Of a stretch of 45,640 nt of DNA, positions 28,157-42,942 are shown piece after piece. This DNA is from Zoogloea sp041904905 (GTDB taxonomy: Bacteria > Pseudomonadota > Gammaproteobacteria > Burkholderiales > Rhodocyclaceae): contig NZ_JAYRMI010000030.1 in assembly GCF_041904905.1 (NCBI RefSeq), positions 1 to 45,640 of the forward strand, given 5' to 3'. The notes beneath the pieces are model-generated. The model was not told the origin of the DNA. It saw only the letters and a program-made list of their open reading frames with translations, and searched no databases. A program made the position numbers and the translations under genes. How positions within the stretch are numbered: the stretch's first letter is position 1; each line of letters starts with the position of its first letter.

Positions 28157-29275
28157 ATGATTCGCAGCATTATATCTGCCCTCCTCATCGGCGTCGCTGC
28201 CCTGGTTCCGGCGGGGGCGGGTGCCAACGGCCCGATCCGTCTGGCCGACGACGCTCCCGACAGCCACGTGGTGGTGCCCGGCGACACCCTCTGGGGCATC
28301 TCCGGCAAGTTCCTCAAGGAGCCCTGGCGCTGGCCCGAAGTCTGGCGCCTCAACCACGACCAGATCCGTAACCCGCACCTCATCTATCCGGGCCAGGTGG
28401 TTGTCCTCGACCGCAGCGGCGCAAGCCCCGCCCTCAAGATCGGCAAGCGCATCGGCGCCGGTGGCAGCGACCGGGCGCTCTACGAGAAGCGTTTCCCGCA
28501 GGTGTACTCCGAGCCCGCCAAGAGCGCGATCCAGAGCATTCCGGTGCGGGCGATCCAGCCCTTCCTGTCCGAGCCGCTGGTGGTGAACGACCAGCAGGAT
28601 GCCGACGCCGGCATCATCGTGGCCACCCAGGAAGGCCGCGTGTTCACCGGCGCCGGCGACACCGTGTTCGCCACCCGCATCCTGCCCGGCGTGCCCAACT
28701 GGAACGTCTACCGCAAGGCCAAGCCGCTGCGCGAACCGGTCACCGGCGAGATCCTGGGCTACGAGGCCACCTATCTCGGTCGCGCCCGGGTCACCGCCGA
28801 GGCCGGCCTCCCGCAGCCCGAGGCCGAGCGCGGCAGCGACGAGAAAGTCCGCCTGCCGGTGCCCGCCAGTCTCACCATCACCGCCGCCAAAATGGAGATC
28901 GGCAAGGGCGACCGCCTGCTCCCCGCCGGCCGGCCCGAGCTGCTCAGCTATGTCCCCCACGCCCCCAGCGACGACATGAACGGCCGGGTGGTGTCGATCT
29001 ACAACGGCGTCGCCGAGGCCGGTCGCTACAACGTGGTCTCGATCAGCCTGGGCAAGCGCGAGGGGGTCGAGATCGGCCATGTGCTGTCCCTCTACCGCAA
29101 TCGCGGCGAAACCCTCTATCGCGAGGACAACGTCGGCCGGCCCCAGCAGTTCAAGCTGCCCGAACAGCGTTACGGCCTCGTCTTCGTGTTCCGGGTGTTC
29201 GATCGGATCGCCTACGCCCTGGTGATGGACAACGATGGCCCGGTCGCCGTTGCCGACAGCGTGCGCAAGCCCTGA
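28157..29275 (+). CDS. LysM-domain exported protein
   Basis: This 372-residue protein has a signal peptide (MIRSIISALLIGVAALVP, cleavage near AGA, about residue 22) and one LysM domain (about 37-85: HVVVPGDTLWGISGKFLKEP, LIYPGQVVVLD). The LysM domain should bind peptidoglycan in the periplasm. The rest (about 100-370) is a beta-rich region of unknown role with a FlgT-like flavour near VEIGHVLSLYR; this is weak. ATG 28157 is preferred over 28013 because it opens directly on the signal peptide. The gene family is regularly found between def-fmt and dprA in betaproteobacteria. A 120-bp gap without notable features separates it from dprA. Confidence 0.9.
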   Translation: MIRSIISALLIGVAALVPAGAGANGPIRLADDAPDSHVVVPGDTLWGISGKFLKEPWRWPEVWRLNHDQIRNPHLIYPGQVVVLDRSGASPALKIGKRIGAGGSDRALYEKRFPQVYSEPAKSAIQSIPVRAIQPFLSEPLVVNDQQDADAGIIVATQEGRVFTGAGDTVFATRILPGVPNWNVYRKAKPLREPVTGEILGYEATYLGRARVTAEAGLPQPEAERGSDEKVRLPVPASLTITAAKMEIGKGDRLLPAGRPELLSYVPHAPSDDMNGRVVSIYNGVAEAGRYNVVSISLGKREGVEIGHVLSLYRNRGETLYREDNVGRPQQFKLPEQRYGLVFVFRVFDRIAYALVMDNDGPVAVADSVRKP

Positions 29276-29395
29276 GCCTTTGAACCGAGCCCCCGGCACG
29301 GTCCGGGTCGCGCGACGTCGTGCGTTCGGTACCCGTGGCAACCGCCGGGCCGCACGCCAAGGTCTCGTCAAACGCTCACCTGCCCCGATTCGATC

Positions 29396-30481
29396 ATGCC
29401 GGATCCTCACCCGCTTGCCGCCTGGCTGCGGCTGACGCTCACGCCGGGCGTCTCGCCGGGCAGTCAGCGGCAGCTCCTCGCCGCCTTCGGCCTGCCCGAG
29501 CACCTCTACGCGGCCGGGCATTCGGCGCTGGCCGCCGTGGTCGGCGCGGCGGTCGCCCGCACGGTGCTCGAGCACGACGCCACCGCGGCCGTCGATGCCG
29601 CGCTCGCCTGGTGCGATGAGCCGGGCAACCTCATCCTCACCCTGGGCGACACCCTCTACCCGCCGGGGCTGCTCGAGATTCCCGACCCGCCGGTGCTCCT
29701 CTACGTGAAGGGCGACCCAGCCCTGCTGTCGCGTGAGTCCATCGCCGTGGTTGGTGCCCGCAGCGCCACGCCCCAGGGCGAGGCCAACGCCGAAGCCTTC
29801 GCCACCGAGCTGTCCCGGGGCGGGCTGGGCATCGTCAGCGGGCTCGCCCTGGGCATCGACGCAGCGGCCCATCGCGGTGGGCTGGCGGGCCCCGGTGGCA
29901 CGGTGGCGGTGATCGGCACCGGGGCCGACCGCATCTACCCGGCGCGCAACGCCGACCTGGCGCGGCGCATCGCCGAGGCCGGCGCCATCGTCAGCGAGTA
30001 CCCCCTGGGCACGCCCCCGGTGGCCCACAACTTTCCTCGCCGCAACCGCCTCATCGCCGGGCTGGCCAAAGGGGTGCTGGTGGTCGAGGCGGCCCTCAAG
30101 AGCGGCTCGCTCATCACCGCCCGCCTCGCCACCGACTGCGGGCGCGAGGTCTTCGCGATTCCCGGCTCCATTCATTCGCCGGTGGCCCGCGGCTGTCACC
30201 GCCTGATCCGGGACGGCGCCAAGCTCGTCGAGTCGGCCCAGGACATCCTCGAGGAGCTTCGCCTGGACGCCTGTCGCACCCCTGTGCCTGCCGCGCCAGC
30301 ACCGGCGGACGACGCCGGCGATGCCTCGATCATTACCCACCTTGGGCACGACCCTGTGGACATGGACACGTTGGTGCAGCGCACCAGCTTGACGCCGGAA
30401 GCGCTCTACGCCATTCTGCTGACGCTGGAACTCGAAGGGCGCGTTTCCCGCCTGCCCGGAGGGCGTTTCCAGCGTCTCTGA
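29396..30481 (+). CDS. dprA: DNA-processing protein DprA
   Basis: This 361-residue protein loads RecA on incoming single-stranded DNA during transformation. It has an N-terminal SAM-like helical region (1-75), the central Rossmann-like DprA/Smf domain (about 85-295: VVGARSATPQGEANA, SGLALGIDAAAHRG, GTGADRIYPARN, EYPLGTPPVAHNFPRRNRLIAG) and a C-terminal winged-helix DML1-like domain (about 310-361). The family motifs are complete. It is followed 28 bp downstream by smg. Confidence 0.96.
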   Translation: MPDPHPLAAWLRLTLTPGVSPGSQRQLLAAFGLPEHLYAAGHSALAAVVGAAVARTVLEHDATAAVDAALAWCDEPGNLILTLGDTLYPPGLLEIPDPPVLLYVKGDPALLSRESIAVVGARSATPQGEANAEAFATELSRGGLGIVSGLALGIDAAAHRGGLAGPGGTVAVIGTGADRIYPARNADLARRIAEAGAIVSEYPLGTPPVAHNFPRRNRLIAGLAKGVLVVEAALKSGSLITARLATDCGREVFAIPGSIHSPVARGCHRLIRDGAKLVESAQDILEELRLDACRTPVPAAPAPADDAGDASIITHLGHDPVDMDTLVQRTSLTPEALYAILLTLELEGRVSRLPGGRFQRL

Positions 30482-30508
30482 AAAACGACCGGCCCCAGGC
30501 CCCGCGCC

Positions 30509-30985
30509 ATGTTCGATATCCTCGTGTATCTCTTCGAGAACTACGTTCACGCCGACGCGTGCCCCGAACCTGCGCAACTGGCCCGCAAGCTCACGGCGGC
30601 CGGCTTCGAGGAAGAGGAAATCTCCGAAGCCCTCGACTGGCTCTCGGGCCTGCGCCGGCTCTCCGACGGCGAGCGGCCGGCCCAGGTCGCCCGCCCCGGC
30701 TCGCTGCGCATCTACGCCGACGACGAGCGGGTGCGCCTGAGCGTCGAATGCCGCGGTTTCCTGCAGTTTCTCGAAAACGCCGGTATCCTCGATGCCGAAT
30801 GCCGCGAGATGATCGTCGAACGGGCGCTGGCTCTCGGCGAATCCGAAATCGAACTGGAAAATCTCAAGGTCATCGTCCTGATGGTGTTGTGGCAGCAGGA
30901 TCGCCCGATCAACGGCCTGATCCTCGACGAGCTGCTCAACGAGTCGGACGCAGACGACGAGCCGGTCTCATACGCCTTGCACTGA
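30509..30985 (+). CDS. smg: Smg family protein (DUF494)
   Basis: This 158-residue protein belongs to the Smg/DUF494 family. It begins with the typical MFDILVYLFENYVHAD, then carries the all-helical acidic family body (ISEALDWLSGL, SVECRGFLQFLENAGIL, LVMVLWQQD). Its function is not established. It is regularly encoded between dprA (smf) and a topoisomerase gene, as here. The C-terminus is acidic (LLNESDADDEPVSYALH). It probably shares a transcript with dprA; topB has its own promoter candidate. Confidence 0.95.
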   Translation: MFDILVYLFENYVHADACPEPAQLARKLTAAGFEEEEISEALDWLSGLRRLSDGERPAQVARPGSLRIYADDERVRLSVECRGFLQFLENAGILDAECREMIVERALALGESEIELENLKVIVLMVLWQQDRPINGLILDELLNESDADDEPVSYALH

Positions 30986-30997
30986 TTTTCGGGCCGC

Positions 30998-31027
30998 TTG
31001 CAAGCCCGGCGCAGGCTTCCGTATGAT
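30998..31027 (+). promoter_or_regulatory. Sigma-70 promoter for topB
   Basis: TTGCAA (30998-31003) and TATGAT (31022-31027) are separated by 18 bp. Transcription would begin near 31034, leaving a leader of about 35 nt to the ATG at 31069. Confidence 0.6.
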
Positions 31028-31068
31028 GCGCCGCTCCCCCAACAACCTGAGTCGGGCGCGCTACTGGC

Positions 31069-33591
31069 ATGAGCAAGCAGCTGATCATTGCGGAAAAACC
31101 CTCGGTTGCGGCGGACATCGCCCGCGCCATCGGCGGCTTCACCAAAGAAAAAGATTACTTCGAGTCGGAGCACTACGTGCTCTCGTCGGCCGTCGGCCAC
31201 CTGCTCGAACTCACCGTGCCGGCCGAATTCGAGGTCAAGCGGGGCAAGTGGTCCTTTGCCCACCTGCCGGTCATCCCGCCTCACTTCGCCCTCAACCCGA
31301 TCGAGAAGACCGAGGAGCGCCTCAAGCTCCTCACTCGCCTCATCAAGCGCAAGGACGTCACTGGCCTCATCAACGCCTGTGACGCGGGGCGTGAGGGGGA
31401 GCTGATCTTCAGCTTCATCGTGCAGCACGCCGGCACCGCCAAGCCGGTGCAGCGCCTGTGGCTTCAGTCCATGACCGCCGGGGCGATCCGCGAGGGCTTC
31501 GCCCAGCTGCGCGCCGCGGCGGATGTCGAAGGTCTGCGCCAGGCTGCGGTGTGCCGCGCCGAGAGCGACTGGCTGATCGGCATCAACGGCACCCGGGCGA
31601 TGACCGCCTTCAACTCCAAGACCGGCGGCTTCCACCTCACCACCGTCGGCCGCGTGCAGACGCCCACGCTGGCGATCGTCGTCGAGCGCGAGGAGAAGAT
31701 CCGCGCCTTCAGGCCCACCGACTACTGGGAGCTGGAGGCCAGCTTCGGCTGCCAGGCCGGCGCCTACGTGGGCCGCTGGTTCGACGAGGGCTTCAAGAAG
31801 CCCGAGGACGGCGCGCCGCTTGCCGAGCACGCCACCGCCTTCCGCCTGTGGGACAAGGCTCGCGCCGAGGCCATCAAGGCCAAGTGCGAAGGCAAGACCG
31901 GCACGGTGGAGGAAGAGTCCAAGCCCTCCACCCAGCTCTCGCCGCTGCTCTTCGATCTCACCTCGCTGCAGCGCGAGGCCAACGGCCGCTTCGGTTTTTC
32001 GGCCCGCACCACGCTGCAGCTGGCCCAGGCCCTCTACGAAAAGCACAAGGTGCTGACCTACCCCCGGACCGACGCCCGCGCGCTGCCCGAGGATTACGTG
32101 GGTCAGGTGCCGGGGATTCTCGCCAACCTGCCGGACGCCTTCGCCCCCTTCGCCAACGAGATCGTCAGGCAGGGCTGGGTCAAGCCCAACAAGCGCATCT
32201 TCAACAACGCCAAGATCTCCGACCACTTTGCGATCGTGCCCACGGGCACCGCGCCCAAGAGCCTTTCCGAGGCCGAGGCCAAGATCTACGATCTGGTCAC
32301 CCGACGCTTCCTGTCGGTGTTCTACCCGGCGGCCGAATACCGCATCACCACCCGCATCACCCGCGTCGAGGGCGAAGCCTTCAAGACCGAAGGCAAGGTG
32401 CTGGTCAATCCGGGCTGGCTGGCCGTGTATGGCAAGGCCGCCGCGGTGAGCGAGGACGAAGGCGGCGCGCCCCAGCTGGTGGCCGTCTCGCCCGGCGAGA
32501 AGGTTTCCACCGACGAGATCCTGGTCAAGGCGCTGGTCACCAAGCCGCCCGCACGCTTCAACGAAGCCACCCTGCTCTCCGCGATGGAAGGGGCCGGCAA
32601 GATGGTGGACGACGAGGAGCTGCGCGCCGCCATGGCCGGCCGCGGCCTGGGCACCCCGGCCACCCGCGCCCAGATCATCGAGAACCTGATCGGCGAGACC
32701 TACATCCTGCGCGACGGCAAGGAGTTGATCCCCACCGCCAAGGCTTTCTCGCTCATCACCCTGCTACGCGGCCTGGGCACCAACGAACTCACCTCGCCCG
32801 AACTCACTGGCGAGTGGGAGCACAAGCTGGCCCAGATGGAGCGCGGAGCCCTGTCCCGCGCCGAGTTCATGGACCACATCCAGGCCATGACCCGGGACAT
32901 CGTGGAGCGCGCCAAGCGTTACGAATCCGACACCGTGCCCGGCGATTTCGCCACCCTGGCCACGCCCTGCCCCAAGTGCGGCGGGGTGGTGAAGGAGAAC
33001 TACAAGAAGTTCGCCTGCCAGCGCTGCGACTGGAGCGCCTGGAAGATCGTCGCCGGCCGCCAGTTCGAGATCGCCGAGATCGAGGCCCTGCTGTCCACCG
33101 GCCGGGTGGGGCCGCTGATGGGCTTCCGCAACAAGATGGGCCGGCTGTTCAACGCCGAGATCCGGCTCAACGACGACAAGCAGCCCGAGTTCGATTTCGG
33201 CCAGCCGAAGGAGGACGAGACCGCCGAACCGGTGGATTTCTCGGATCAGGAGTCCCTGGGCGCCTGCCCCAAGTGCGCGGCCCGGGTGTTCGAGCACGGG
33301 CTGGCCTACGTCTGCGAGAAGTCGGTGGGGCCGGATAAATCCTGCGATTTCCGCTCCGGCAAGATCATCCTGCAGCAGCCCATCGAGCGGGAGCAGATGC
33401 AAAAGCTCCTCGAGACCGGCCGCACCGAACTGCTGAAGGGCTTTGTCTCCAGCCGCACCAAGCGCAAGTTCTCGGCTTTCCTGGTGCGGGGCGACGATGG
33501 CAAGGTGGGTTTCGAGTTCGAGAAGAAGGCGCCGAAGGCCCCCGCCGCCAAGAAGCCGGCGGCGCCCCGCAAGAAGGCCGCGACCGAGTAA
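31069..33591 (+). CDS. topB: DNA topoisomerase III
   Basis: This 840-residue type IA topoisomerase decatenates single-stranded DNA and precatenanes. It has an N-terminal TOPRIM domain (LIIAEKPSVAADIA at 4-17; NACDAGREGELI near 101-112) and the active-site Tyr331 in LTYPRTDARALP. The central domain continues through TPATRAQIIENL. The C-terminal third has Zn-finger-like repeats (CPKCGG and CQRCDW near 630-650; CPKCAARVF near 730) and topoisomerase C-terminal repeats. The Lys/Ala/Pro-rich tail (KKAPKAPAAKKPAAPRKKAATE) is longer and more basic than in E. coli TopB and would add DNA affinity. Confidence 0.95.
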   Translation: MSKQLIIAEKPSVAADIARAIGGFTKEKDYFESEHYVLSSAVGHLLELTVPAEFEVKRGKWSFAHLPVIPPHFALNPIEKTEERLKLLTRLIKRKDVTGLINACDAGREGELIFSFIVQHAGTAKPVQRLWLQSMTAGAIREGFAQLRAAADVEGLRQAAVCRAESDWLIGINGTRAMTAFNSKTGGFHLTTVGRVQTPTLAIVVEREEKIRAFRPTDYWELEASFGCQAGAYVGRWFDEGFKKPEDGAPLAEHATAFRLWDKARAEAIKAKCEGKTGTVEEESKPSTQLSPLLFDLTSLQREANGRFGFSARTTLQLAQALYEKHKVLTYPRTDARALPEDYVGQVPGILANLPDAFAPFANEIVRQGWVKPNKRIFNNAKISDHFAIVPTGTAPKSLSEAEAKIYDLVTRRFLSVFYPAAEYRITTRITRVEGEAFKTEGKVLVNPGWLAVYGKAAAVSEDEGGAPQLVAVSPGEKVSTDEILVKALVTKPPARFNEATLLSAMEGAGKMVDDEELRAAMAGRGLGTPATRAQIIENLIGETYILRDGKELIPTAKAFSLITLLRGLGTNELTSPELTGEWEHKLAQMERGALSRAEFMDHIQAMTRDIVERAKRYESDTVPGDFATLATPCPKCGGVVKENYKKFACQRCDWSAWKIVAGRQFEIAEIEALLSTGRVGPLMGFRNKMGRLFNAEIRLNDDKQPEFDFGQPKEDETAEPVDFSDQESLGACPKCAARVFEHGLAYVCEKSVGPDKSCDFRSGKIILQQPIEREQMQKLLETGRTELLKGFVSSRTKRKFSAFLVRGDDGKVGFEFEKKAPKAPAAKKPAAPRKKAATE

Positions 33592-33617
33592 GCGCCGCAG
33601 CCGTCGTCCCGATGTAG

Positions 33618-33644
33618 CGAAACCCGCCTCTCCGGCGGGTTTCG
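33618..33644. terminator. Bidirectional terminator between topB and the HDOD gene
   Basis: CGAAACCCGCC (33618-33628) and GGCGGGTTTCG (33634-33644) form a perfect 11-bp stem with a 5-nt loop between convergent genes. The T-rich part lies within the stem rather than after it. Confidence 0.7.
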
Positions 33645-33657
33645 TCCGTCTGGGGGC

Positions 33658-34515
33658 TCAGATCAGGGCGGCGGCGATGGTCTCGTGCAGCTCGTCCACC
33701 TCGGCGTCGGAGACGCCCAGGAAGGTCTTGGCGTTCTCGAAGGGCTGGTCGGCCACGGCGTGGGCGTCGCCGGTGTAGTCGCCCAGCACGTGCTCGGCAA
33801 TGACGCTCACCGCGATCAACGCCAGGGCGTCGGAGGGCAGCGCCTTCTCCGGCAGGATGTAGGCCTCGGGGTCGTGGTGGTAGCGGATCGCGGTGGCGAT
33901 CTTGTCCGACAGGCCCCAGCTGCGGGCCAGCAGCCAGCCGGCCACGGCGTGGTCGCAGCGGAACTCCTCCTGTTCCTGCAGGATCAGGGCGTGGCCGTTG
34001 TCCTGCAGGCGGGCGTAGAGCATGGCGTAGTCGGGGAAGGTGCTCATCAGCACCGGCACCGCGGCGTCCTGGAACAGCGCGAAGGTGTAGGCGGAGTCGG
34101 GCGAGATGCCCACGTGGCCGCGGGCCAGCACGCCGGCGGCGAGGGCCAGGGTGGAGGCCCGGGACCAGAACCGCTCCATCAGCTCCGCTGGCAGGTGGCT
34201 GGAGGTGTTGCGCAAGGCCACCGCCACGACCACACTCAGGATATGGTTGATGCCCAGCCGGCTGACCGCCTGCTGGACGCTGCGCACCCGCGTCCCGGCG
34301 GAGAACATCGGCGAGTTGGCCAGCTTCACCGCCGCCGCCGACATGCCGACGTCGGAGGCGATGATGCGGCTCAAGACCTTCAGCGACGGTTCGTCCCGCT
34401 GGGCTTCGCGCATCACTTCGGCGACGACGCCGGGGCAGGGCGGTATACGCACCGCGGACAGGGTTTCGTTTAGCTCGGCATGGGTGAGGGGGCGGTTTGC
34501 CGTTGCGGTGTTCAT
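33658..34515 (-). CDS. HDOD domain protein
   Basis: This 285-residue single-domain HDOD protein shows a conserved core over about 20-225: IPPCPGVVAEVM, IIASDVGMSAAAVKLANSPMF, SVQQAVSRLGINHIL, then AAVPVLMSTFPDY, CDHAVAGWLLARSWGL and AIRYHHD. HDOD domains are non-catalytic relatives of HD phosphohydrolases and often act in signalling, linked to c-di-GMP, motility or stress. No GGDEF, EAL or receiver domain is attached. The start at 34515 is the only reasonable Met. It is divergent from the membrane protein gene and has its own TATAAT element on the minus strand (inverse of 34555-34560). Confidence 0.92.
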   Translation of the reverse strand: MNTATANRPLTHAELNETLSAVRIPPCPGVVAEVMREAQRDEPSLKVLSRIIASDVGMSAAAVKLANSPMFSAGTRVRSVQQAVSRLGINHILSVVVAVALRNTSSHLPAELMERFWSRASTLALAAGVLARGHVGISPDSAYTFALFQDAAVPVLMSTFPDYAMLYARLQDNGHALILQEQEEFRCDHAVAGWLLARSWGLSDKIATAIRYHHDPEAYILPEKALPSDALALIAVSVIAEHVLGDYTGDAHAVADQPFENAKTFLGVSDAEVDELHETIAAALI

Positions 34516-34531
34516 GACGGATAGCCTGTGG

Positions 34532-34562
34532 TTGACGGGTTTGATTTTGACGAAATTATAAT
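34532..34562. promoter_or_regulatory. Overlapping divergent promoters with repeated TTGACG
   Basis: On the plus strand TTGACG (34532-34537) is followed after 19 bp by a perfect TATAAT (34557-34562). On the minus strand another perfect TATAAT is read from 34560 to 34555, overlapping the first. A second TTGACG lies at 34547-34552, 15 bp from the first. The block could fire towards both the HDOD gene (leader about 33 nt) and the membrane protein gene (leader about 106 nt). Because the two -10 elements overlap, the two directions should compete. Confidence 0.55.
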
Positions 34563-34674
34563 TTTCGGCGTTTTAATTTTTCACATTTGAAGGATCTTCC
34601 GGGCAATTGCGGGGTGCGCCGTGCGCTGCATCACGGCGCCAGCGCCTTGCGCCCGGTGCTCCGGGGGGTTCGAC

Positions 34675-35187
34675 ATGACCCGTACGTCCTGGCCGGCCGT
34701 CGGCGTTGCGACGCTGATCTTCATCGCCTCTCAGGGGCATCTCGGTTATCTGGTCCACCAATTACGGCCGAATATCCTGGTTCTGCAGCTCTGTTTCGAT
34801 GCGGATCGTTACTGGGCCATCCTGGGGCAGTGGGGCGAGGTCGGGCTGCAGCACTATCGCGCGCACCTGCCCTACGACTTCGTCCATCTTCTTGTCTATG
34901 CCGCCTTCGGGGTGGTGGTGGCGACCCGTGCCGGGCTGTTCGCCGAGGCGGAGCGCACGGCCGCCCGCTGCACGGCCTGGATCCTGCCGCTGGCGGCGCT
35001 TTTCGATCTGGGGGAGAACCTGTTGCAGCTTCATCTGCTGGGCGGCCCCTTCGGCGGGGCGAACCCGGCGGTGCCGCTGTCTGCCTGCTGTTCGGCGGTG
35101 AAATGGGGGTTGGTCGTGGCGTTTGCGCTGATCGTGGCGTGGCGGGTGCTCCGAAAATCTGCCCGGATCGGGCTTCTGTCACAGTGA
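34675..35187 (+). CDS. Small integral membrane protein of unknown function
   Basis: This 170-residue protein has four predicted transmembrane segments: about 7-27 (AVGVATLIFIASQGHLGYLV), 66-88 (FVHLLVYAAFGVVVATRAG), 100-122 (WILPLAALFDLGENLLQL) and 140-160 (WGLVVAFALIVAWRVL). The start at 34675 (MTRTSW) is chosen over 34621 because the earlier in-frame sequence is Cys/Ala-rich and lies in the apparent leader. A G-rich sequence upstream can serve as ribosome site. The conserved-looking motif FDLGENLLQLH in the third helix carries acidic residues inside a membrane segment. No family is recognised. Confidence 0.75.
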   Translation: MTRTSWPAVGVATLIFIASQGHLGYLVHQLRPNILVLQLCFDADRYWAILGQWGEVGLQHYRAHLPYDFVHLLVYAAFGVVVATRAGLFAEAERTAARCTAWILPLAALFDLGENLLQLHLLGGPFGGANPAVPLSACCSAVKWGLVVAFALIVAWRVLRKSARIGLLSQ

Positions 35188-35242
35188 TGTGGGGGGTGGG
35201 CTGTGTATAACTCTGTGTCCACAGCAATCTCCAGATCCGCCC

Positions 35243-37234
35243 ATGTCCCATCGACCCCACACGCGAGAGCAGGCCGCCGAACAGGCGCTGAGTCTCCTCG
35301 CGCGTGCCCGCGAAGGCTTCCTGAAGGCGCTCCTCGAAGGGGCGGGGGGCGTGATCCGTCATCAGGCCTGGCAGGATGTGCTGTCGGCGGCGGCCGGGGC
35401 CTGCTTCGACGAGCTGGTCGGCGGGCGCCGCGCGCCCAAGGCGCCCGACGCAGCGCCCGGCGTGCGCTCGATCAATCTGGTCCGCTCCGACGAATCCGAC
35501 TACTCCATCGCCCTCATCAACCTTGACCGCCGTCTGCAGGAACGCTGCGGGCGCGATCTGGCGGCCCTGCACCTGCGGCTGCGGCTGCAGCTGGTCGAGG
35601 GCGGCATCGAGCTGACCGAGGAATCCCCGCTGGGCACCGCCACCGTGTGCCGCGCCCTGCGCGTGCTCAAGGAGGTCGAGAAGCTCAGCCCCGCCCAGGC
35701 GCTCCAGTTGCTGCAGCGCCTGGAGCAGCCGATCGGCGACCGCCTGTCGCGCTTTTACCAGGATCTGGAGCACGAGCTGGCCGACGAGGCGCTGGCCATC
35801 CGGGGGCAGGTGACCCGGGGCCTCTTCGCGCCGATCCGCCCCGCCGCTGCCGACGAGGAGGAGGACTGGACCGACACGCCGGCCGCCCGCGCCAGCCTGC
35901 CCATCGATCCGGTGGATGCGCTGCGCCTGGCCTCCCTGGCCCGGCGCGAGACCGCTCCGGCGCCGGCCGGCAGCGTCGCCCCCGGGCTGGCGTCGGCGCT
36001 GGTGGAGCGCATCGAGGCCTGGCTGGTGGAGCGCCAGAAGTTCGGCGGCGTGCCGGCCGCGCTGGGCGCCAGCGAGCTGGGCGCGCTCCTCAGCCCTGCC
36101 CAGGCGGTGGCGGTGGAGGTGGTCGAGACGGTCTGCGGCCGGGCCGAGAGCGACCCCGAGCTGCCCCAGACGATCCGGACCTTCCTGGGTGGCCTGCGGG
36201 TGCCCCTGCTGCGCCTCGCCCTGCGCAGCGAGAAGCTGCTCTCCATCGAGCGCCACCCGGCCTTCCGGCTGGTGGATCGGGTCGCCAACCTGGGCCGCAC
36301 CCTGCCGCCCGACTGCTCCCCCGAGCTGCCGGTGTGCCGTGGGCTGGCGTCGATGGTGCGCTCCCTCGGGCGTCTGCCCCGGCCCACGCGGCGGGATTTC
36401 GAGCTGGCCCTGGGCGTGCTCGACGCGCTGCTCGCCACCCGCCAGAAGAGTGCCATCGCCCGCGCCGCCCAGCACATCGACACCGCCGTGCACATGGAGC
36501 GCCGGGAGGTGGCCCTGCACCAGGCGAGCCGCGCCGTCTATCTGCTGGTGGGGCAGGAACCGGCCAGCGTCGCCCGCAATTTTCTCGAGCGCTACTGGGT
36601 GCACGTGCTGGCCAAGGCGGTTTACCGCTACGGCCCCGACAGCCCCCAGTGGGCCAGCCGCCTGCTGATCGCCAACCGCCTGCTGGCCTGCGCCACGCCG
36701 CCGGCCGACGAGGCCCTGCGCCGCAAGATGCTTGGCGAGTTTCCGGCGCTGATCCACGATCTGGACGAAGGCCTCGCCTGGATCGCCCTGCCTGCCAAGC
36801 AGGCCGGTTCGGCCCTGTCGTCGGTGCAGGTGCTGCACGCCAGCCTGCTCGCCGGTCGCACCCCGCCGGTGCCCACCCTGCGCCGCACCACCTCGCCGCC
36901 CACCCTCAAGAAGCCTGAAGGCAGCCACGGCCTGCTCACCCTCAAGCACAAGCAGTACGTGGCCGGCGAGCTGTCCCTGCCGCCCGAATGGGCCGGGCTG
37001 CGGGTGGGCGACAGCGTGGCGGTGGGTCTGCCCAACGACAAGGTGATGCGCGGCTACGTGGCCCACGTGGCCCCAGCCGGCCAGGTGGTGCTGATCTCCG
37101 ACGCCGACCACGACGCGGTGATGGCCATCACCGCCCGGGCGCTGGCCCAGCAGGCCGAATCCCCCGAGACCCGGCTGTACCGCGACGTCTCGCTGGTGGA
37201 TCAGGCCGCCACCGACAAGCTCCTCGGCACCTGA
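35243..37234 (+). CDS. DUF1631 family protein
   Basis: This 663-residue protein resembles the DUF1631 family of beta- and gammaproteobacteria, some members of which were mis-annotated as thymidine phosphorylase. ATG 35243 (MSHRPHTREQA) is preferred over 35189, whose extra residues are Cys-rich leader sequence. The body is alpha-helical and Arg/Glu-rich (SDYSIALINLDRRLQERCG near 88; LPTVRRFL-like segments around 310-360). The last 110 residues form a beta-rich module (LLTLKHKQYVAGELSLPPEW, GDSVAVGLPNDKVMRGYVAHV), possibly a PilZ-like ligand-binding end, but the RxxxR motif is not clear. Biochemical function is unknown. The 55-bp gap from the membrane protein gene contains TGTGTATAACT, which may hold a promoter. 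Confidence 0.85.
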   Translation: MSHRPHTREQAAEQALSLLARAREGFLKALLEGAGGVIRHQAWQDVLSAAAGACFDELVGGRRAPKAPDAAPGVRSINLVRSDESDYSIALINLDRRLQERCGRDLAALHLRLRLQLVEGGIELTEESPLGTATVCRALRVLKEVEKLSPAQALQLLQRLEQPIGDRLSRFYQDLEHELADEALAIRGQVTRGLFAPIRPAAADEEEDWTDTPAARASLPIDPVDALRLASLARRETAPAPAGSVAPGLASALVERIEAWLVERQKFGGVPAALGASELGALLSPAQAVAVEVVETVCGRAESDPELPQTIRTFLGGLRVPLLRLALRSEKLLSIERHPAFRLVDRVANLGRTLPPDCSPELPVCRGLASMVRSLGRLPRPTRRDFELALGVLDALLATRQKSAIARAAQHIDTAVHMERREVALHQASRAVYLLVGQEPASVARNFLERYWVHVLAKAVYRYGPDSPQWASRLLIANRLLACATPPADEALRRKMLGEFPALIHDLDEGLAWIALPAKQAGSALSSVQVLHASLLAGRTPPVPTLRRTTSPPTLKKPEGSHGLLTLKHKQYVAGELSLPPEWAGLRVGDSVAVGLPNDKVMRGYVAHVAPAGQVVLISDADHDAVMAITARALAQQAESPETRLYRDVSLVDQAATDKLLGT

Positions 37235-37262
37235 ACCACGCGGGCGCAGCGGTGTCGGACGC

Positions 37263-37268
37263 TACAAT
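37263..37268 (+). promoter_or_regulatory. Candidate -10 element for uvrA
   Basis: TACAAT at 37263-37268 lies 33 bp before the uvrA ATG. No good -35 is present at 16-18 bp, and no LexA box was recognised. Confidence 0.35.
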
Positions 37269-37300
37269 CGCGTTCGCCGCCTTCCTCCGACTGCCCCCTC

Positions 37301-42913
<5,613 letters not shown>

Positions 42914-42942
42914 ACACCTCGAAGAGAATCGGAGACGAACCC

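Noticed and set aside
35202..35210. DnaA-box-like TTATACACA (minus strand) before the DUF1631 gene
   Set aside because: It is a single box with no cluster, no AT-rich unwinding element and no dnaA/dnaN genes nearby. It more likely belongs to a promoter.
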